Below, in pieces: positions 9,868-19,582 of a stretch of DNA of 64,000 nt. The DNA lies in assembly GCF_003594935.2 (NCBI RefSeq), contig NZ_CP043342.1, positions 3,596,001 to 3,660,000 on the forward strand, given 5' to 3'. A program made the translations under genes and the position numbers. The notes beneath the pieces are model-generated. The model saw only the letters and a program-made list of their open reading frames with translations, searched no databases and was not told the DNA's origin. This DNA comes from Enterobacter huaxiensis (lineage in GTDB: Bacteria; Pseudomonadota; Gammaproteobacteria; Enterobacterales; Enterobacteriaceae). Every line of letters starts with the position of its first letter. Position 1 is the stretch's first letter.

Positions 9868-9904
9868 TAAGTAGAACGTTCTACTAAAACGTTCTACTTA
9901 CAAT
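9868..9904 (+). promoter_or_regulatory. Operator-like inverted repeat and -10 for the PTS gene
   Basis: A perfect 13-bp inverted repeat, TAAGTAGAACGTT (9868-9880) and AACGTTCTACTTA (9888-9900), is separated by seven bases. The left part also forms a 14-bp palindrome GTAGAACGTTCTAC (9871-9884). A likely -10 hexamer TACAAT (9899-9904) overlaps the right arm. The AACGTT centre is the same as in MalI operators of E. coli, so binding by the LacI-type regulator encoded downstream is likely. A CRP half-site TGTGA lies at 9827-9831. Confidence 0.75.
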
Positions 9905-9941
9905 AACAGCGCTAAAAAAGCGCTACTCGGGGGAAATCAGC

Positions 9942-11441
9942 ATGGGTCTGATATCAGGGTTTGTTAAATCGTTGTCAAAGTTATCGATGATTGGTCGCGC
10001 CTTAATGCTGCCAATTTCACTGCTTCCCGCTGCGGGCCTGCTGCTTGCCTTCGGCGATAAATTTCACCTGCCGCTGATGATGAACGCGGGCGGGGTTATC
10101 TTTGATAACCTGCCGATGCTGTTCGCCATCGGCTCTGCCGTCGGCCTGGCGTCAGAATCCGGCATCGCGGCGCTTTCTGCGGCGGTCTCGGTATTTGTCA
10201 CCAACATCACCATCGGCACCGTGCTGAGCATCACGCCGGAGATGGCCTCTCAGGGCGGGAAATACGCCATGGTGGTCGGCATCCCGACGCTGCAGATGGG
10301 CGTCTTTGGCGGCCTGATCTGCGGTATTCTCGCGGCCTGGTGCTACAACCGTTTCCACACCATGCAGCTACCGGAGTTCCTCGGCTTCTTCTCCGGCAAG
10401 CGTTTTGTGGCGATAGCGACGGCGTTCCTGTCGTTCCTGCTCGGCCTGCTGCTGCCGTACGTCTGGCAGCATATTCAGTCCGGTATCGACACGCTTTCCG
10501 TGGTGGTAAACGGGGATAACCAGGCGGCTTCGACCTTTATCTTCGGCCTGGTGGAACGCGCGCTGATACCGCTCGGCCTGCACCACATCTGGTATCCATC
10601 CTTCTGGTATTCCTTCGGGGATTACACCACCCAGGCGGGCCAGGTGATCCACGGCGACCAGACCATGTGGTTCAAGATGCTGGAAGAAGGAGTGAAATCC
10701 TTCAGCAGCGACACCTACCAGAACGCCGGCAAGTTCATGCAGGGCGAGTTCCCGCTGATGCTGTTCGCGCTGCCCGCAGCGTGCCTGGCGATGTACCACG
10801 AAGCCCATACGAAGAATAAGAAAATCGCGGCCGGTATTCTCTTTTCAGCGGCGCTGACCTGCTTCCTGACGGGGATCACCGAGCCGGTAGAGTTCACCTT
10901 CATCTTCGTGGCGCCTATCCTTTACGTCTTCAACGCCATCATGGCGGGCCTGGCGTACATGACCATGTACCTGCTGCATGCGCACATCGCCAAGTCTTTC
11001 TCGGCGGGCTTTATCGACTACCTGTCGTTCGGGATCCTGCCGTCGTTTAACGGCTACCAGACCAATTTCCTGAGCGCCGCGATCGTCGGTATTCCAATGG
11101 CGCTGATTTACTACTTCACCTTCCGCTTCGTGATCCGTCGCTTTGACGTGAAAACGCCGGGCCGTACTGAAGTAACTGCCAATGCGAATGACAAGTCCGA
11201 TTCCGAACTTGCCACCGAGATCATCGGCCTGCTGGGCGGCGCGCAGAACATTGACTCCGTCGGCGCCTGCATCACCCGCCTGCGTCTGGAAGTGGCGAAG
11301 AGCGATGTGGTGGATAAAGACGGTCTTAACGGACTCGGCGCGCGCGGCGTGGTCTTCGTTGGCGACAACGGTATACAGGTGATTTTCGGTGCCAGAGCAC
11401 AGTTTATCGCCCAGACCATGTCCACCATGATCGGCAAATAA
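9942..11441 (+). CDS. Glucose/maltose-family PTS permease, IIBC
   Basis: A 499-residue sugar permease of the glucose superfamily of the phosphotransferase system. The N-terminal membrane IIC domain contains the family motif GITEPVEFTFIFVAP and an LHHIWYP block. The C-terminal IIB domain has the phosphocysteine C443 in GACITRLRLEV. There is no fused IIA domain, so it should take phosphate from the general IIA-Glc (Crr). It resembles both PtsG and MalX but is neither by locus. The regulator downstream is MalI-like, which favours a MalX-type role; the substrate (glucose, maltose or another glucoside) cannot be read from the sequence. A GGGGG-type ribosome site precedes the ATG. Confidence 0.9.
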   Translation: MGLISGFVKSLSKLSMIGRALMLPISLLPAAGLLLAFGDKFHLPLMMNAGGVIFDNLPMLFAIGSAVGLASESGIAALSAAVSVFVTNITIGTVLSITPEMASQGGKYAMVVGIPTLQMGVFGGLICGILAAWCYNRFHTMQLPEFLGFFSGKRFVAIATAFLSFLLGLLLPYVWQHIQSGIDTLSVVVNGDNQAASTFIFGLVERALIPLGLHHIWYPSFWYSFGDYTTQAGQVIHGDQTMWFKMLEEGVKSFSSDTYQNAGKFMQGEFPLMLFALPAACLAMYHEAHTKNKKIAAGILFSAALTCFLTGITEPVEFTFIFVAPILYVFNAIMAGLAYMTMYLLHAHIAKSFSAGFIDYLSFGILPSFNGYQTNFLSAAIVGIPMALIYYFTFRFVIRRFDVKTPGRTEVTANANDKSDSELATEIIGLLGGAQNIDSVGACITRLRLEVAKSDVVDKDGLNGLGARGVVFVGDNGIQVIFGARAQFIAQTMSTMIGK

Positions 11442-11453
11442 TAAGATGCCTGA

Positions 11454-11488
11454 AAGACACGTCTCCTGTACGCTGGGAGGCGTGTCTT
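11454..11488 (+). terminator. Hairpin after the PTS gene
   Basis: AAGACACGTCTCC (11454-11466) pairs with GGAGGCGTGTCTT (11476-11488), 13 bp with one G-U pair. There is no T-run after it, so it may attenuate rather than fully stop transcription into the regulator gene. Confidence 0.6.
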
Positions 11489-11524
11489 ATCTGGCTGATA
11501 ATCGGTAAATTTCAGGGAGCGGTT

Positions 11525-12541
11525 TTGAAGAAAGTCAGCATTATTGATGTCGCAAAGCACGCGGGCGTCTCGGTGTCTACCGTGTCGCTGGTGCTACGCC
11601 AGAAAGGAAAAATCTCAGAGGCGACGATCGGGAAGGTCAATGCCGCCATCACTACGCTGGGCTATGTTCATAACGTCGCCGCTGCCAACCTTCGCGCCAA
11701 CACCTCTAATCTTATCGGCCTGATCCTGCGCGACTTCAGCGACAGCTTTTCCATCAAGGTGATGGCGAGCATCGTCCAGGAGCTGGAGAAGCAGGGGTAT
11801 ATGGTTTTTCTCGGCCAGCCGCTGAACGATAGTGAACATCTGGAACGCACCCTGCTGTCGTTTAAGCAACAGGGTGTGGCAGGGGTTATTTATCTTGCGT
11901 CCGATACCTGCACGCCTGCCCTGCCTGAACAAATCCGTCAGTGCCCGCTGCCGCTGGTGGCGGTTTCTCAGTCTCTGCTGAATGAAAAGTGCAACCTGGT
12001 GATGCGCGATAACCGCCAGGCGGCGAACCTTGCCGCGCGCTATTTGATTGAGCGCGGGCACCGCAACATCGCCTATATTGGCGGCCGGGAAGGCTGCCTG
12101 ATCCGCGAGCAGCGCCTGCTCGGCTTTCGCAGCGCGATGACGCAAAACGGGCTGGTCCTGCGCGATGAATTTTCCCCCGCCTGCAGCGACGACACGCAGG
12201 CCGCCGCGATGGCAACGCGCCAGCTGCTTGAGAAAAACAGCTCCATCACCGCCCTGCTCTGCCATTCACCGGATGCCATGATCGGCTCTATTTCCGGCAT
12301 ACATCAGGTCGGCCGTACCGTGGGGAAAGATGTGTTCCTGACCCAGCAGGTTGCGCTGGTCGGCTTTGAAGATATGCTCCACATTAACCTCACCTCGCCG
12401 TCATTTACCTACGTCTCCTCGGCCAGCGACGAAACCGGGCGCCAGGCGGCGGGGCTGATTATCCGTAAGCTGAAAGAGCCGGATCTGCAAACCCAGCGCA
12501 TTACCCTTTCCGGGCAGCTTATCGCGCGGGAGTCAGCGTAA
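11525..12541 (+). CDS. LacI-family repressor, MalI-like
   Basis: A 338-residue regulator with an N-terminal LacI helix-turn-helix (IIDVAKHAGVSVSTVSLVLR, residues 5-24), a hinge with the NLRANTSN block, and a periplasmic-binding-protein-like sensor domain. It resembles E. coli MalI in the DNA-binding domain and in overall length. The start appears to be TTG at 11525, with AGGGAG five bases upstream; no ATG gives a complete helix-turn-helix. It directly follows the PTS permease on the same strand and is the obvious candidate to bind the inverted repeat at 9868-9900. The inducer is unknown. Confidence 0.9.
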   Translation: MKKVSIIDVAKHAGVSVSTVSLVLRQKGKISEATIGKVNAAITTLGYVHNVAAANLRANTSNLIGLILRDFSDSFSIKVMASIVQELEKQGYMVFLGQPLNDSEHLERTLLSFKQQGVAGVIYLASDTCTPALPEQIRQCPLPLVAVSQSLLNEKCNLVMRDNRQAANLAARYLIERGHRNIAYIGGREGCLIREQRLLGFRSAMTQNGLVLRDEFSPACSDDTQAAAMATRQLLEKNSSITALLCHSPDAMIGSISGIHQVGRTVGKDVFLTQQVALVGFEDMLHINLTSPSFTYVSSASDETGRQAAGLIIRKLKEPDLQTQRITLSGQLIARESA

Positions 12542-12614
12542 AATCAGAATGTAGCACAGGTTTTCTGGTGCGAGATTACTGCTATATTTCCATGATTTGC
12601 CATGGATAATCGCG

Positions 12615-13142
12615 ATGCCTACCGTTATCACTCACGCCGCTGTACCTCTTTGCCTGGGCTTAGGCCTGGGAACTAAAGTTATCCCTCCCCGCCTGCTGTT
12701 TGCCGGCGTCGTGCTCGCCATGCTGCCGGACGCCGACGTGCTGGCGTTCAAACTTGGCGTCGCCTACGGCAATATTTTCGGCCACCGCGGCTTTACCCAT
12801 TCGCTGCTGTTTGCCTTTGTGGTGCCGATACTCTGCGTTTTCATAGGGCGGCGATGGTTCATGGCCAGCCTGACGCGCTGCTGGCTGTTCTTAACGGTCT
12901 CGCTGCTGTCGCACAGCCTGCTGGATTCCGTTACCACCGGCGGGAAAGGCGTCGGCTGGCTGTGGCCGTGGTCAGATGAAAGGTTCTTCGCGCCGTGGCA
13001 GGTGATTAAGGTCGCGCCGTTTGCGCTGTCGCGCTACACCACGCCGTACGGGCATCAGGTGATTATCTCGGAACTGCTGTGGGTGTGGCTGCCGGGGGTA
13101 GTGCTGATGGGGTTGTTGTGGTGGAGAAAACGTGCGCGCTGA
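12615..13142 (+). CDS. ybcI: YbcI inner-membrane hydrolase-like protein
   Basis: A 175-residue membrane protein of the YdjM/LexA-binding-inner-membrane metal-dependent hydrolase family. Conserved histidines and aspartates lie in DADVLAF, GHRGFTHS and SHSLLDS, and a VTTGGKGVGWLWPWS block follows. Several hydrophobic segments are visible. E. coli YbcI has no settled function. I chose the ATG at 12615 (MPTVITHAAVP) because it matches the homologue. The stop codon merges with the start of the repeat that follows. Confidence 0.93.
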   Translation: MPTVITHAAVPLCLGLGLGTKVIPPRLLFAGVVLAMLPDADVLAFKLGVAYGNIFGHRGFTHSLLFAFVVPILCVFIGRRWFMASLTRCWLFLTVSLLSHSLLDSVTTGGKGVGWLWPWSDERFFAPWQVIKVAPFALSRYTTPYGHQVIISELLWVWLPGVVLMGLLWWRKRAR

Positions 13143-13144
13143 TG

Positions 13145-13220
13145 CCCTCACCCCGGCCCTCTCCCACAGGGAGAGGACCGAACGATCCCCTCTCCCTGTG
13201 GGAGAGGGTTAGGGTGAGGG
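13145..13220. repeat. Palindromic CCCTCACCC-type repeat, inverted pair (copies 2a, 2b)
   Basis: Two copies face each other across about ten bases. The first runs CCCTCACCCCGGCCCTCTCC and the second ends GGGTTAGGGTGAGGG. The whole could fold into a hairpin of more than 30 bp. It lies between the convergent genes ybcI and cysS and probably acts as a bidirectional terminator. Confidence 0.9.
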
Positions 13221-13226
13221 TGGAAA

Positions 13227-14612
13227 TTACTTACGACGCCAGGTCGTCCCCTGCGGGCCGTCTTCCAGAATAATGCCCATCTCGGTCAGACGATTACGCG
13301 CCGCATCCGCCGCCGCCCAGTCTTTGGCCTGACGCGCTTCCAGACGCGCCTTAATCAACGCTTCAATCTCCGCCACTTCGCCGTCGTCCGCCTGCGCGCC
13401 GCTCTGCAGGAACGCGTCCGGCTCCTGCTCCAGCAGGCCGAGCACGGAAGAGAGCTTGCGCAGATGGGACGCCAGGGCATTTGCCGCGGCCATATCCTCT
13501 GACTTCAGGCGGTTCACTTCGCGCGCCATGTCGAACAGCACGGAGTAGGCTTCCGGGGTGTTGAAGTCGTCGTTCATCACCTCAATGAAGCGCGCTTCGA
13601 ACGCCTCGCCGCCCGCAGCAGGAACAGACCTGTCGGTGCCGCGCAGCGCGGTGTAGAGACGCTCCAGCGCCGAACGCGCCTGCTTCAGGTTCTCTTCGCT
13701 GTAGTTCAGCTGGCTGCGATAGTGGCCGGACATCAGGAAGTAGCGCACGGTTTCCGCGTCGTAGTACTTCAGCACGTCGCGCACGGTGAAGAAGTTGCCG
13801 AGCGATTTCGACATCTTCTCGCGGTCAACCATCACCATCCCGGAGTGCATCCAGTAGTTAACGTACTCGCCGCCGTGGGCGCAGGTAGACTGCGCGATTT
13901 CGTTTTCGTGGTGCGGGAACATCAGATCCGAACCGCCGCCGTGAATATCGAAGTGTTTGCCGAGCTGCTTGCAGTTCATCGCGGAACATTCAATGTGCCA
14001 GCCCGGACGGCCTTCGCCCCACGGGGACGGCCAGCTTGGTTCGCCCGCTTTGGACATTTTCCACAGCACGAAGTCCATCGGGTTACGCTTCACGTCAACC
14101 ACGTCAACGCGCGCACCGGCCTGCAGCTGATCCAGATCCTGACGCGAAAGCGCGCCGTAGGTTGGGTCCGTTGGCACCGAGAACATCACGTCGCCGTTAT
14201 CCGCAACGTAGGCGTGACCGCGTTCGATCAGCTTCTCGGTGATGTCGATAATTTCATGGATATGGTGGGTCGCACGCGGCTCGCTGTCCGGGCGCAGAAT
14301 GTTTAAGGCGTCGAAATCCTTGTGCATTTCGACAATCATACGGTCCACCAGCGCAACGAAGCTTTCGCCGTTCTCATTAGCGCGCTTGATGATTTTATCG
14401 TCGATATCGGTGATGTTACGCACGTACTTCAGGCTGTAGCCCAAGAAGCGCAGGTAGCGTGACACTACGTCGAAAGAGACAAACGTACGGCCATGGCCGA
14501 TGTGACAGAGATCGTAAACCGTAATACCACACACGTACATGCCAACTTCCCCGGCATGGATAGGTTTAAATTCCTCTTTTTGGCGCGTCATTGTATTAAA
14601 GATTTTTAACAT
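13227..14612 (-). CDS. cysS: Cysteinyl-tRNA synthetase
   Basis: A class I aminoacyl-tRNA synthetase that charges tRNA-Cys. At 461 residues from the ATG at 14612 (MLKIFNTM) it has exactly the E. coli length. HIGH is intact at residues 37-40 and KMSKS lies near residue 266 ([10 protein letters not shown]). Zinc ligands include C28 and the cysteine of [10 protein letters not shown] with HHENEIAQS. The reading frame extends 31 codons upstream, but that extension has no support. It is divergent from ppiB. Confidence 0.98.
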   Translation of the reverse strand: MLKIFNTMTRQKEEFKPIHAGEVGMYVCGITVYDLCHIGHGRTFVSFDVVSRYLRFLGYSLKYVRNITDIDDKIIKRANENGESFVALVDRMIVEMHKDFDALNILRPDSEPRATHHIHEIIDITEKLIERGHAYVADNGDVMFSVPTDPTYGALSRQDLDQLQAGARVDVVDVKRNPMDFVLWKMSKAGEPSWPSPWGEGRPGWHIECSAMNCKQLGKHFDIHGGGSDLMFPHHENEIAQSTCAHGGEYVNYWMHSGMVMVDREKMSKSLGNFFTVRDVLKYYDAETVRYFLMSGHYRSQLNYSEENLKQARSALERLYTALRGTDRSVPAAGGEAFEARFIEVMNDDFNTPEAYSVLFDMAREVNRLKSEDMAAANALASHLRKLSSVLGLLEQEPDAFLQSGAQADDGEVAEIEALIKARLEARQAKDWAAADAARNRLTEMGIILEDGPQGTTWRRK

Positions 14613-14786
14613 CGAAGATTCCATGTAAACACGTGTGTGGACGAAAACCGGGTATTCTACCCGTAATTCAAACCCGAAGCAGCACACAATGCAAGGTGAT
14701 CGCATCCTGTGGTTATGCTATAACAAGCCCCTATAGATGACCCGAACGCGGGTCGATGTACCACAATAACGGAACAGGATGCAAAA

Positions 14787-15281
14787 ATGGTTACTTTCCA
14801 CACTAATCATGGCGATATCGTAATCAAGACCTTTGATGACAAAGCGCCTGAAACAGTTAAAAACTTCCTGGACTACTGCCGCGAAGGTTTCTACAACAAC
14901 ACTATTTTCCACCGCGTGATCAACGGCTTTATGATCCAGGGCGGCGGTTTCGAACCTGGTATGAACCAGAAAGAGACCAAAGAAGCGATCAAAAACGAAG
15001 CAAATAACGGTCTGAAAAACACCCGCGGCACGCTGGCAATGGCCCGTACCCAGGCGCCTCACTCCGCAACCGCACAGTTCTTCATCAACGTGGCAGACAA
15101 CGACTTCCTGAACTTCTCTGGCGAAAGCCTGCAGGGTTGGGGCTACTGCGTATTCGCAGAAGTGGCTGAAGGTATGGACGTGGTTGACAAGATCAAAGCC
15201 GTCTCTACTGGCCGCAGCGGTATGCACCAGGACGTTCCTAAAGAAGACGTTGTGATTACAAGCGTGACCGTCAGCGAGTAA
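14787..15281 (+). CDS. ppiB: Cytoplasmic peptidyl-prolyl isomerase B
   Basis: A 164-residue cyclophilin that catalyses cis-trans isomerisation of proline peptide bonds in the cytoplasm. Active-site residues are in [13 protein letters not shown] and the AQFFINV strand; there is no signal peptide, which separates it from PpiA. It is divergent from cysS and lies just three bases ahead of the likely lpxH start. The ribosome site is GGAACAGG. Confidence 0.97.
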   Translation: MVTFHTNHGDIVIKTFDDKAPETVKNFLDYCREGFYNNTIFHRVINGFMIQGGGFEPGMNQKETKEAIKNEANNGLKNTRGTLAMARTQAPHSATAQFFINVADNDFLNFSGESLQGWGYCVFAEVAEGMDVVDKIKAVSTGRSGMHQDVPKEDVVITSVTVSE

Positions 15282-15284
15282 TTG

Positions 15285-16007
15285 GTGGCGACACTCTTTA
15301 TTGCGGATCTGCATCTGCAAACGGAAGAACCGGCGATCACCGCCGGTTTTCTGCGTTTTTTACGCGGTGAAGCGAAAAGCGCCGACGCGCTGTACATTCT
15401 GGGCGACCTGTTTGAAGCCTGGATTGGCGACGACGATCCTAACCCGCTGCACCGTGAAATAGCTGCCGCCATTAAAGCACTCGTGGATTCCGGCGTTCCC
15501 TGCTACTTCATTCACGGCAACCGTGATTTCCTGCTCGGCAAGCGCTACGCCCGCGAAAGCGGCATGACGCTGCTGCCTGAAGAGCAGGTGCTCGATCTCT
15601 ATGGCCGCAAGGTACTGATCGTGCACGGCGACACGCTCTGCACCGACGATACCGGCTACCTAGCCTTTCGCGCTAAGGTTCACACCCCGTGGATCCAGAC
15701 GCTGTTCCTGGCCCTGCCGCTGTTTATCCGCAGCCGCATCGCCGCCAAAATGCGCGCGGGCAGCAAAGCCGCCAACAGCAGCAAATCCATGACCATTATG
15801 GACGTTAACCCGCAGGCGGTCGTTAACGCCATGGAGAAGCATCACGTCCAGTGGCTTATCCACGGGCATACCCATCGCCCTGATGTCCATACTCTGATGG
15901 CCAACGGCGAACCCGCCCACCGCGTGGTGCTGGGCGCGTGGCACGCTGAGGGCTCGATGGTCAAAGTCACGCCGCAAGGCGTTGAGCTCATCGCCTTTCC
16001 TTTCTGA
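15285..16007 (+). CDS. lpxH: UDP-2,3-diacylglucosamine pyrophosphatase
   Basis: LpxH cleaves UDP-2,3-diacylglucosamine to lipid X and UMP in lipid A synthesis, at the inner-membrane surface. This calcineurin-type phosphoesterase shows the metal motifs D8-L-H10 (FIADLHL), GDLFEAW, GNRDF, and HGHTHRP. The start is GTG 15285, which gives 240 residues as in E. coli; a TTG one codon earlier is the only alternative in this reading frame near the ppiB stop. Close spacing to ppiB suggests co-transcription. Confidence 0.97.
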   Translation: MATLFIADLHLQTEEPAITAGFLRFLRGEAKSADALYILGDLFEAWIGDDDPNPLHREIAAAIKALVDSGVPCYFIHGNRDFLLGKRYARESGMTLLPEEQVLDLYGRKVLIVHGDTLCTDDTGYLAFRAKVHTPWIQTLFLALPLFIRSRIAAKMRAGSKAANSSKSMTIMDVNPQAVVNAMEKHHVQWLIHGHTHRPDVHTLMANGEPAHRVVLGAWHAEGSMVKVTPQGVELIAFPF

Positions 16008-16159
16008 TTCTCCCACCGCACTAAATGATCAAACACATTCAATTTTATTGAATGATATCGGCAAATTGTTTCGATTTTAATCACTCCATGGTCGGTCTAT
16101 TATTTATCACATCAGGGCAACACACCCTACTACAGACAAAACACTTAAGGAATACGACC

Positions 16160-16369
16160 ATGAAAACCATCAAAACTTTCGTTGCAGTTGCTGCTCTCTC
16201 CCTGGTTTCTTTCGGTTCTTTCGCCCAGAGCGTTAGCGCGACCGGTTCAACTCTCGACCGTGCAGAAGCAAAAATTGCCGCTCAGGCTGCTGAACAGGGT
16301 TCGTCTTACAAAATCACCAGCGCACAGTTCAACAACCGCGTACACATGACTGCAGAACTGACTAAATAA
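16160..16369 (+). CDS. Small exported DUF1471 (YdgH/BhsA/McbA-like) protein
   Basis: A 69-residue precursor with a clear signal peptide (MKTIKTFVAVAALSLVSFGSFAQS), leaving a mature protein of about 46 residues. The mature part, with RAEAKIAAQAAEQGSSYKIT and a final HMTAELTK, looks like the YdgH/BhsA/McbA-type periplasmic domain. Such proteins are often stress-induced and linked to biofilm or envelope stress, but the role here is unknown. The ATG at 16160 is chosen because it starts the signal peptide; TAAGGAA lies nine bases before it. An inverted repeat CATTCAA/TTGAATG at 16036-16054 lies in the leader region. Confidence 0.75.
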   Translation: MKTIKTFVAVAALSLVSFGSFAQSVSATGSTLDRAEAKIAAQAAEQGSSYKITSAQFNNRVHMTAELTK

Positions 16370-16437
16370 GAACCTGGATTGCCGTGCCGCCAGCTGAGAC
16401 TAGCGACAGCGACAAGATGATGAGGAAGGAACAAAGA

Positions 16438-16623
16438 ATGAAAAAAATCAGCATCGTGAGCGCCCTGCTGCTAGCAGCCTTAGTGTCCAGTGGCGCGATG
16501 GCAGCGGAGAATCGCTTCTCCATGCCAGAAGCAGGCTCAAACAGGGACACCGGCATGGTGAATCATATTGACGTCAGCCACGCGTTCGACAAAGCGAACC
16601 TGACCGCAGGGGATCTTCAGTAA
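16438..16623 (+). CDS. Very small exported protein of unknown function
   Basis: A 61-residue precursor whose first 23 or so residues form a signal peptide ([22 protein letters not shown], then AEN). The mature peptide is under 40 residues and polar, with [21 protein letters not shown] recognise no family. The ATG at 16438 is supported by AGGAAGG upstream. It follows the DUF1471 gene by 68 bases and is ended by a strong terminator, so both may share a transcript. E. coli has nothing equivalent that I know of between lpxH and purE. Confidence 0.7.
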   Translation: MKKISIVSALLLAALVSSGAMAAENRFSMPEAGSNRDTGMVNHIDVSHAFDKANLTAGDLQ

Positions 16624-16638
16624 AATCCGCGCAAAACA

Positions 16639-16661
16639 GACCGCTCTACGCGGTCTTTTTT
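16639..16661 (+). terminator. Rho-independent terminator
   Basis: GACCGC (16639-16644) and GCGGTC (16650-16655) form a stem with a TCTAC loop, followed by six T residues. It ends the pair of small exported-protein genes. Confidence 0.9.
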
Positions 16662-16699
16662 GTTATGCATTCCCGCCCACAACGGCTCATCTTTTAACC

Positions 16700-16715
16700 G
16701 CGCAACCGTTTTCCT
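16700..16715 (+). promoter_or_regulatory. PurR box and promoter of purEK
   Basis: GCGCAACCGTTTTCCT matches the known PurR operator of E. coli purE very closely. An extended -10 TGCTATTCT ends at 16737, and a weak -35 (TTTTCC at 16709-16714) lies within the operator at a 17-base spacing. Purine-dependent repression of purEK is therefore expected. Confidence 0.85.
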
Positions 16716-16786
16716 TGCCCGTATTACATGCTATTCTCTGTGCCCTCGAAAGCAGTGTGTTTCGCACCACAGGAGTTTTAAGACGC

Positions 16787-17296
16787 ATGTCTTCCCGCAA
16801 TAATCCGGCGCGTGTCGCCATCGTGATGGGGTCCAAAAGCGACTGGGCTACCATGCAGTTCACCGCCGAAATCTTTGAAATCCTGAATGTTCCGCACCAC
16901 GTTGAAGTGGTCTCCGCGCACCGTACTCCTGACAAACTGTTTAGCTTCGCCGAAAGCGCCGAAGAGAATGGTTATGAAGTGATTATTGCCGGTGCGGGCG
17001 GCGCAGCACATCTGCCGGGCATGATTGCCGCCAAAACGCTGGTACCGGTTCTGGGTGTTCCAGTGCAAAGCGCCGCGCTAAGCGGCGTGGATAGCCTCTA
17101 CTCTATCGTCCAGATGCCGCGCGGCATTCCTGTCGGCACGCTGGCGATCGGCAAAGCGGGTGCGGCAAACGCAGCCCTGCTGGCAGCCCAAATCCTGGCG
17201 ACTCACGATAAAGACCTGCACCAGCGTCTGGCCGAATGGCGTAAAGCCCAGACCGACGAGGTGCTGGATAACCCGGACCCGCGGGGTGCGGCATGA
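16787..17296 (+). CDS. purE: N5-carboxyaminoimidazole ribonucleotide mutase
   Basis: PurE moves the carboxyl group of N5-CAIR to form CAIR in purine synthesis. From ATG 16787 ([10 protein letters not shown]) it has 169 residues, identical in length to E. coli. Substrate-binding blocks are VIMGSKSDW-like near the start, SAHRTPDK, and the glycine-rich [16 protein letters not shown] precedes the start. Its stop overlaps the ATG of purK (ATGA), typical of translational coupling. Confidence 0.98.
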   Translation: MSSRNNPARVAIVMGSKSDWATMQFTAEIFEILNVPHHVEVVSAHRTPDKLFSFAESAEENGYEVIIAGAGGAAHLPGMIAAKTLVPVLGVPVQSAALSGVDSLYSIVQMPRGIPVGTLAIGKAGAANAALLAAQILATHDKDLHQRLAEWRKAQTDEVLDNPDPRGAA

Positions 17297-18360
17297 AGCA
17301 GGTTTGCGTTCTTGGCAACGGTCAGCTAGGCCGGATGCTGCGTCAGGCCGGTGAACCGCTGGGCATTTCCGTCTGGCCCGTCGGGCTGGACGCCGAGCCG
17401 GAAGCCGTGCCGTTCCATCAGAGCGTGATTACCGCTGAGATCGAACGCTGGCCGGAAACCGCGCTGACCCGCGAGCTGGCCCGTCACAACGCCTTCGTGA
17501 ACCGCGACGTTTTCCCGATCATTGCTGACCGTCTGACGCAAAAGCAGCTGTTCGACAAGCTCGGCCTGGCGACCGCGCCGTGGCAGCTGTTGTCGGATAA
17601 AAGCGAATGGAATGACGTTTTCGCCATGCTGGGCGAACTGGCCATCGTGAAGCGTCGCGTTGGCGGCTACGACGGCCGCGGGCAGTGGCGACTGCGCGCG
17701 GATGACGCCGCCGAGCTGCCGGACGACTGCTACGGCGAGTGCATCGTTGAGCAGGGCATTAACTTCAGCGGCGAAGTGTCGCTGGTGGGCGCGCGCGGGC
17801 ACGACGGCCACACCGTGTTTTACCCTCTGACCCATAACCTGCATCAGGACGGCATCCTGCGCACCAGCGTCGCCTTCCCCCACGCGAACGCCGAGCAGCA
17901 GGCGCAGGCGGAAGAGATGCTTTCAGCCATTATGCACGAGCTGGACTATGTCGGCGTCATGGCGATGGAGTGCTTCATCACCCCGGCCGGCCTGCTGATT
18001 AACGAGCTAGCGCCGCGCGTGCACAACAGCGGCCACTGGACGCAAAACGGCGCGTCCATCAGCCAGTTCGAGCTGCACCTGCGCGCGATTACCGAGCTGC
18101 CGCTTCCGCAGCCGGTGGTGAACAGCCCGTCGGTGATGATCAACCTGATCGGCACCGATCTGAACTACAGCTGGCTTAAGCTGCCGCTGGTGCATTTGCA
18201 CTGGTACGACAAAGAAGTACGTCCGGGGCGTAAAGTAGGCCACCTGAACCTGAACGATTCGGATACCGACCGCCTGAGCGCCACGCTTGAAGCGATCTCC
18301 CCTCTCCTGCCGCCAGAATACGCGAGCGGCATTGTCTGGGCACAGTCAAAGCTGAAATAG
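17293..18360 (+). CDS. purK: N5-carboxyaminoimidazole ribonucleotide synthase
   Basis: PurK makes N5-CAIR from AIR, bicarbonate and ATP, the step before PurE. The 355-residue ATP-grasp protein begins [17 protein letters not shown] and contains [13 protein letters not shown] and the metal-binding [24 protein letters not shown] region (positions about 220-245). Length equals E. coli PurK. It overlaps purE by four bases. Confidence 0.98.
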   Translation: MKQVCVLGNGQLGRMLRQAGEPLGISVWPVGLDAEPEAVPFHQSVITAEIERWPETALTRELARHNAFVNRDVFPIIADRLTQKQLFDKLGLATAPWQLLSDKSEWNDVFAMLGELAIVKRRVGGYDGRGQWRLRADDAAELPDDCYGECIVEQGINFSGEVSLVGARGHDGHTVFYPLTHNLHQDGILRTSVAFPHANAEQQAQAEEMLSAIMHELDYVGVMAMECFITPAGLLINELAPRVHNSGHWTQNGASISQFELHLRAITELPLPQPVVNSPSVMINLIGTDLNYSWLKLPLVHLHWYDKEVRPGRKVGHLNLNDSDTDRLSATLEAISPLLPPEYASGIVWAQSKLK

Positions 18361-18369
18361 CTCTCCCTT

Positions 18370-18401
18370 CGCCGGGGAGTTGATATTCCTCCTCCCCGGC
18401 G
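18370..18401 (+). terminator. Hairpin after purK
   Basis: CGCCGGGGAG (18370-18379) pairs perfectly with CTCCCCGGCG (18392-18401). No clear T-run follows, so termination strength is uncertain. Confidence 0.65.
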
Positions 18402-18445
18402 TAAAATCCCCGCCCATTGCTGCTTAGCTTTCTTCTGGAATAACC

Positions 18446-19516
18446 ATGAACGATGGAACGGACTATCGCGCGATCCTCGCGTCCGGTACCCCTTTAATCG
18501 ACGTTCGCGCGCCGATCGAATTTGCACAGGGCGCGATGCCCGCCGCGCTCAACCTGCCCTTGATGAACGATGACGAGCGTGCCGCCGTCGGCACCTGCTA
18601 TAAGCGCCAGGGGCCCGACGCGGCGCTTGCGCTCGGCCATAGCCTGGTGAACGGCGAGACGCGTGAAGCGCGTATCAACGCCTGGCGCGAAGCGAGCCTT
18701 GCGCACCCGGAGGGCTATCTCTGCTGCGCGCGCGGCGGCCAGCGTTCGCATATCTCGCAGGCGTGGCTCAAAGAGGCGGGCATCGACTACCCGCTGATCC
18801 GCGGCGGCTATAAGGCCCTGCGTCAGGCGGCGATACAGGCAACAGTTGAGCAGTCGCAAAAGCCGATGGTGCTTATCGGTGGCTGTACCGGAAACGGCAA
18901 AACCCTGCTGGTGAAGCAGCACGCGCAGGGTGTCGATCTGGAAGGGCTGGCGCACCATCGCGGTTCGTCGTTTGGCCGCACGCTCACGCCGCAGCTTTCC
19001 CAGGCCAGCTTTGAAAATCACCTTGCGGTTGAGCTACTGAAAAAAGATGCCGCACGCTGGGTGCTGGAAGACGAGGGCCGGATGATTGGCTCCAACCACC
19101 TGCCGGAGTGCCTGCGCGACCGCATGGTTGACGCCCCTATCGTTGTCGTTGAAGACCCGTTTGACGTCCGCCTTGAACGCCTGCGCGAAGAGTATTTCGA
19201 TCATATGTGGACGGATTTTTCTGCTGCGTACGGTGAAGAGGCGGGCTGGAAGGAGTACAGCGAGTACCTGCATCACGGCCTGTTCGCCATTCGCCGCCGT
19301 CTGGGGCTGCAGCGGTATGCGGAATTCACCGCGCTGTTAGATTCCGCGCTGCTGGAACAGCAACGCTCTGGCAGCACGGACGCGCACTTCAGCTGGCTTG
19401 CGCCGCTTTTGAAGGACTATTACGACCCAATGTACGGCTATCAGCTGGAGAAAAAGGCGGAAAAGATTGTGTATCGCGGTACGTACGCAGAAATTGCTGA
19501 GTGGCTTGATCGCTGA
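18446..19516 (+). CDS. mnmH: tRNA 2-selenouridine synthase
   Basis: MnmH (SelU, YbbB) converts 2-thiouridine to 2-selenouridine in the wobble base of certain tRNAs, through a geranylated intermediate. The 356-residue protein has an N-terminal rhodanese domain with a Cys-Cys pair at 93-94 ([10 protein letters not shown]) and a C-terminal P-loop domain (GGCTGNGKT, residues 145-153). It lies next to purK; the allantoin-use genes that separate these in E. coli K-12 are absent. Confidence 0.95.
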   Translation: MNDGTDYRAILASGTPLIDVRAPIEFAQGAMPAALNLPLMNDDERAAVGTCYKRQGPDAALALGHSLVNGETREARINAWREASLAHPEGYLCCARGGQRSHISQAWLKEAGIDYPLIRGGYKALRQAAIQATVEQSQKPMVLIGGCTGNGKTLLVKQHAQGVDLEGLAHHRGSSFGRTLTPQLSQASFENHLAVELLKKDAARWVLEDEGRMIGSNHLPECLRDRMVDAPIVVVEDPFDVRLERLREEYFDHMWTDFSAAYGEEAGWKEYSEYLHHGLFAIRRRLGLQRYAEFTALLDSALLEQQRSGSTDAHFSWLAPLLKDYYDPMYGYQLEKKAEKIVYRGTYAEIAEWLDR

Positions 19517-19545
19517 AAAATAAAGCCGGGTGGCGAGGTAAAAGC

Positions 19546-19572
19546 AAAACGGCAACTAGGGTTGCCGTTTTT
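19546..19572. terminator. Terminator after mnmH
   Basis: AAAACGGCAAC (19546-19556) and its complement (19561-19571) form an 11-bp stem with loop TAGG, ending in T residues; the A-run on the left lets it work in both directions. The stem is nearly the same as the ybaL-gsk terminator at 40150-40176. Confidence 0.9.
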
Positions 19573-19582
19573 AATGTTTGTT

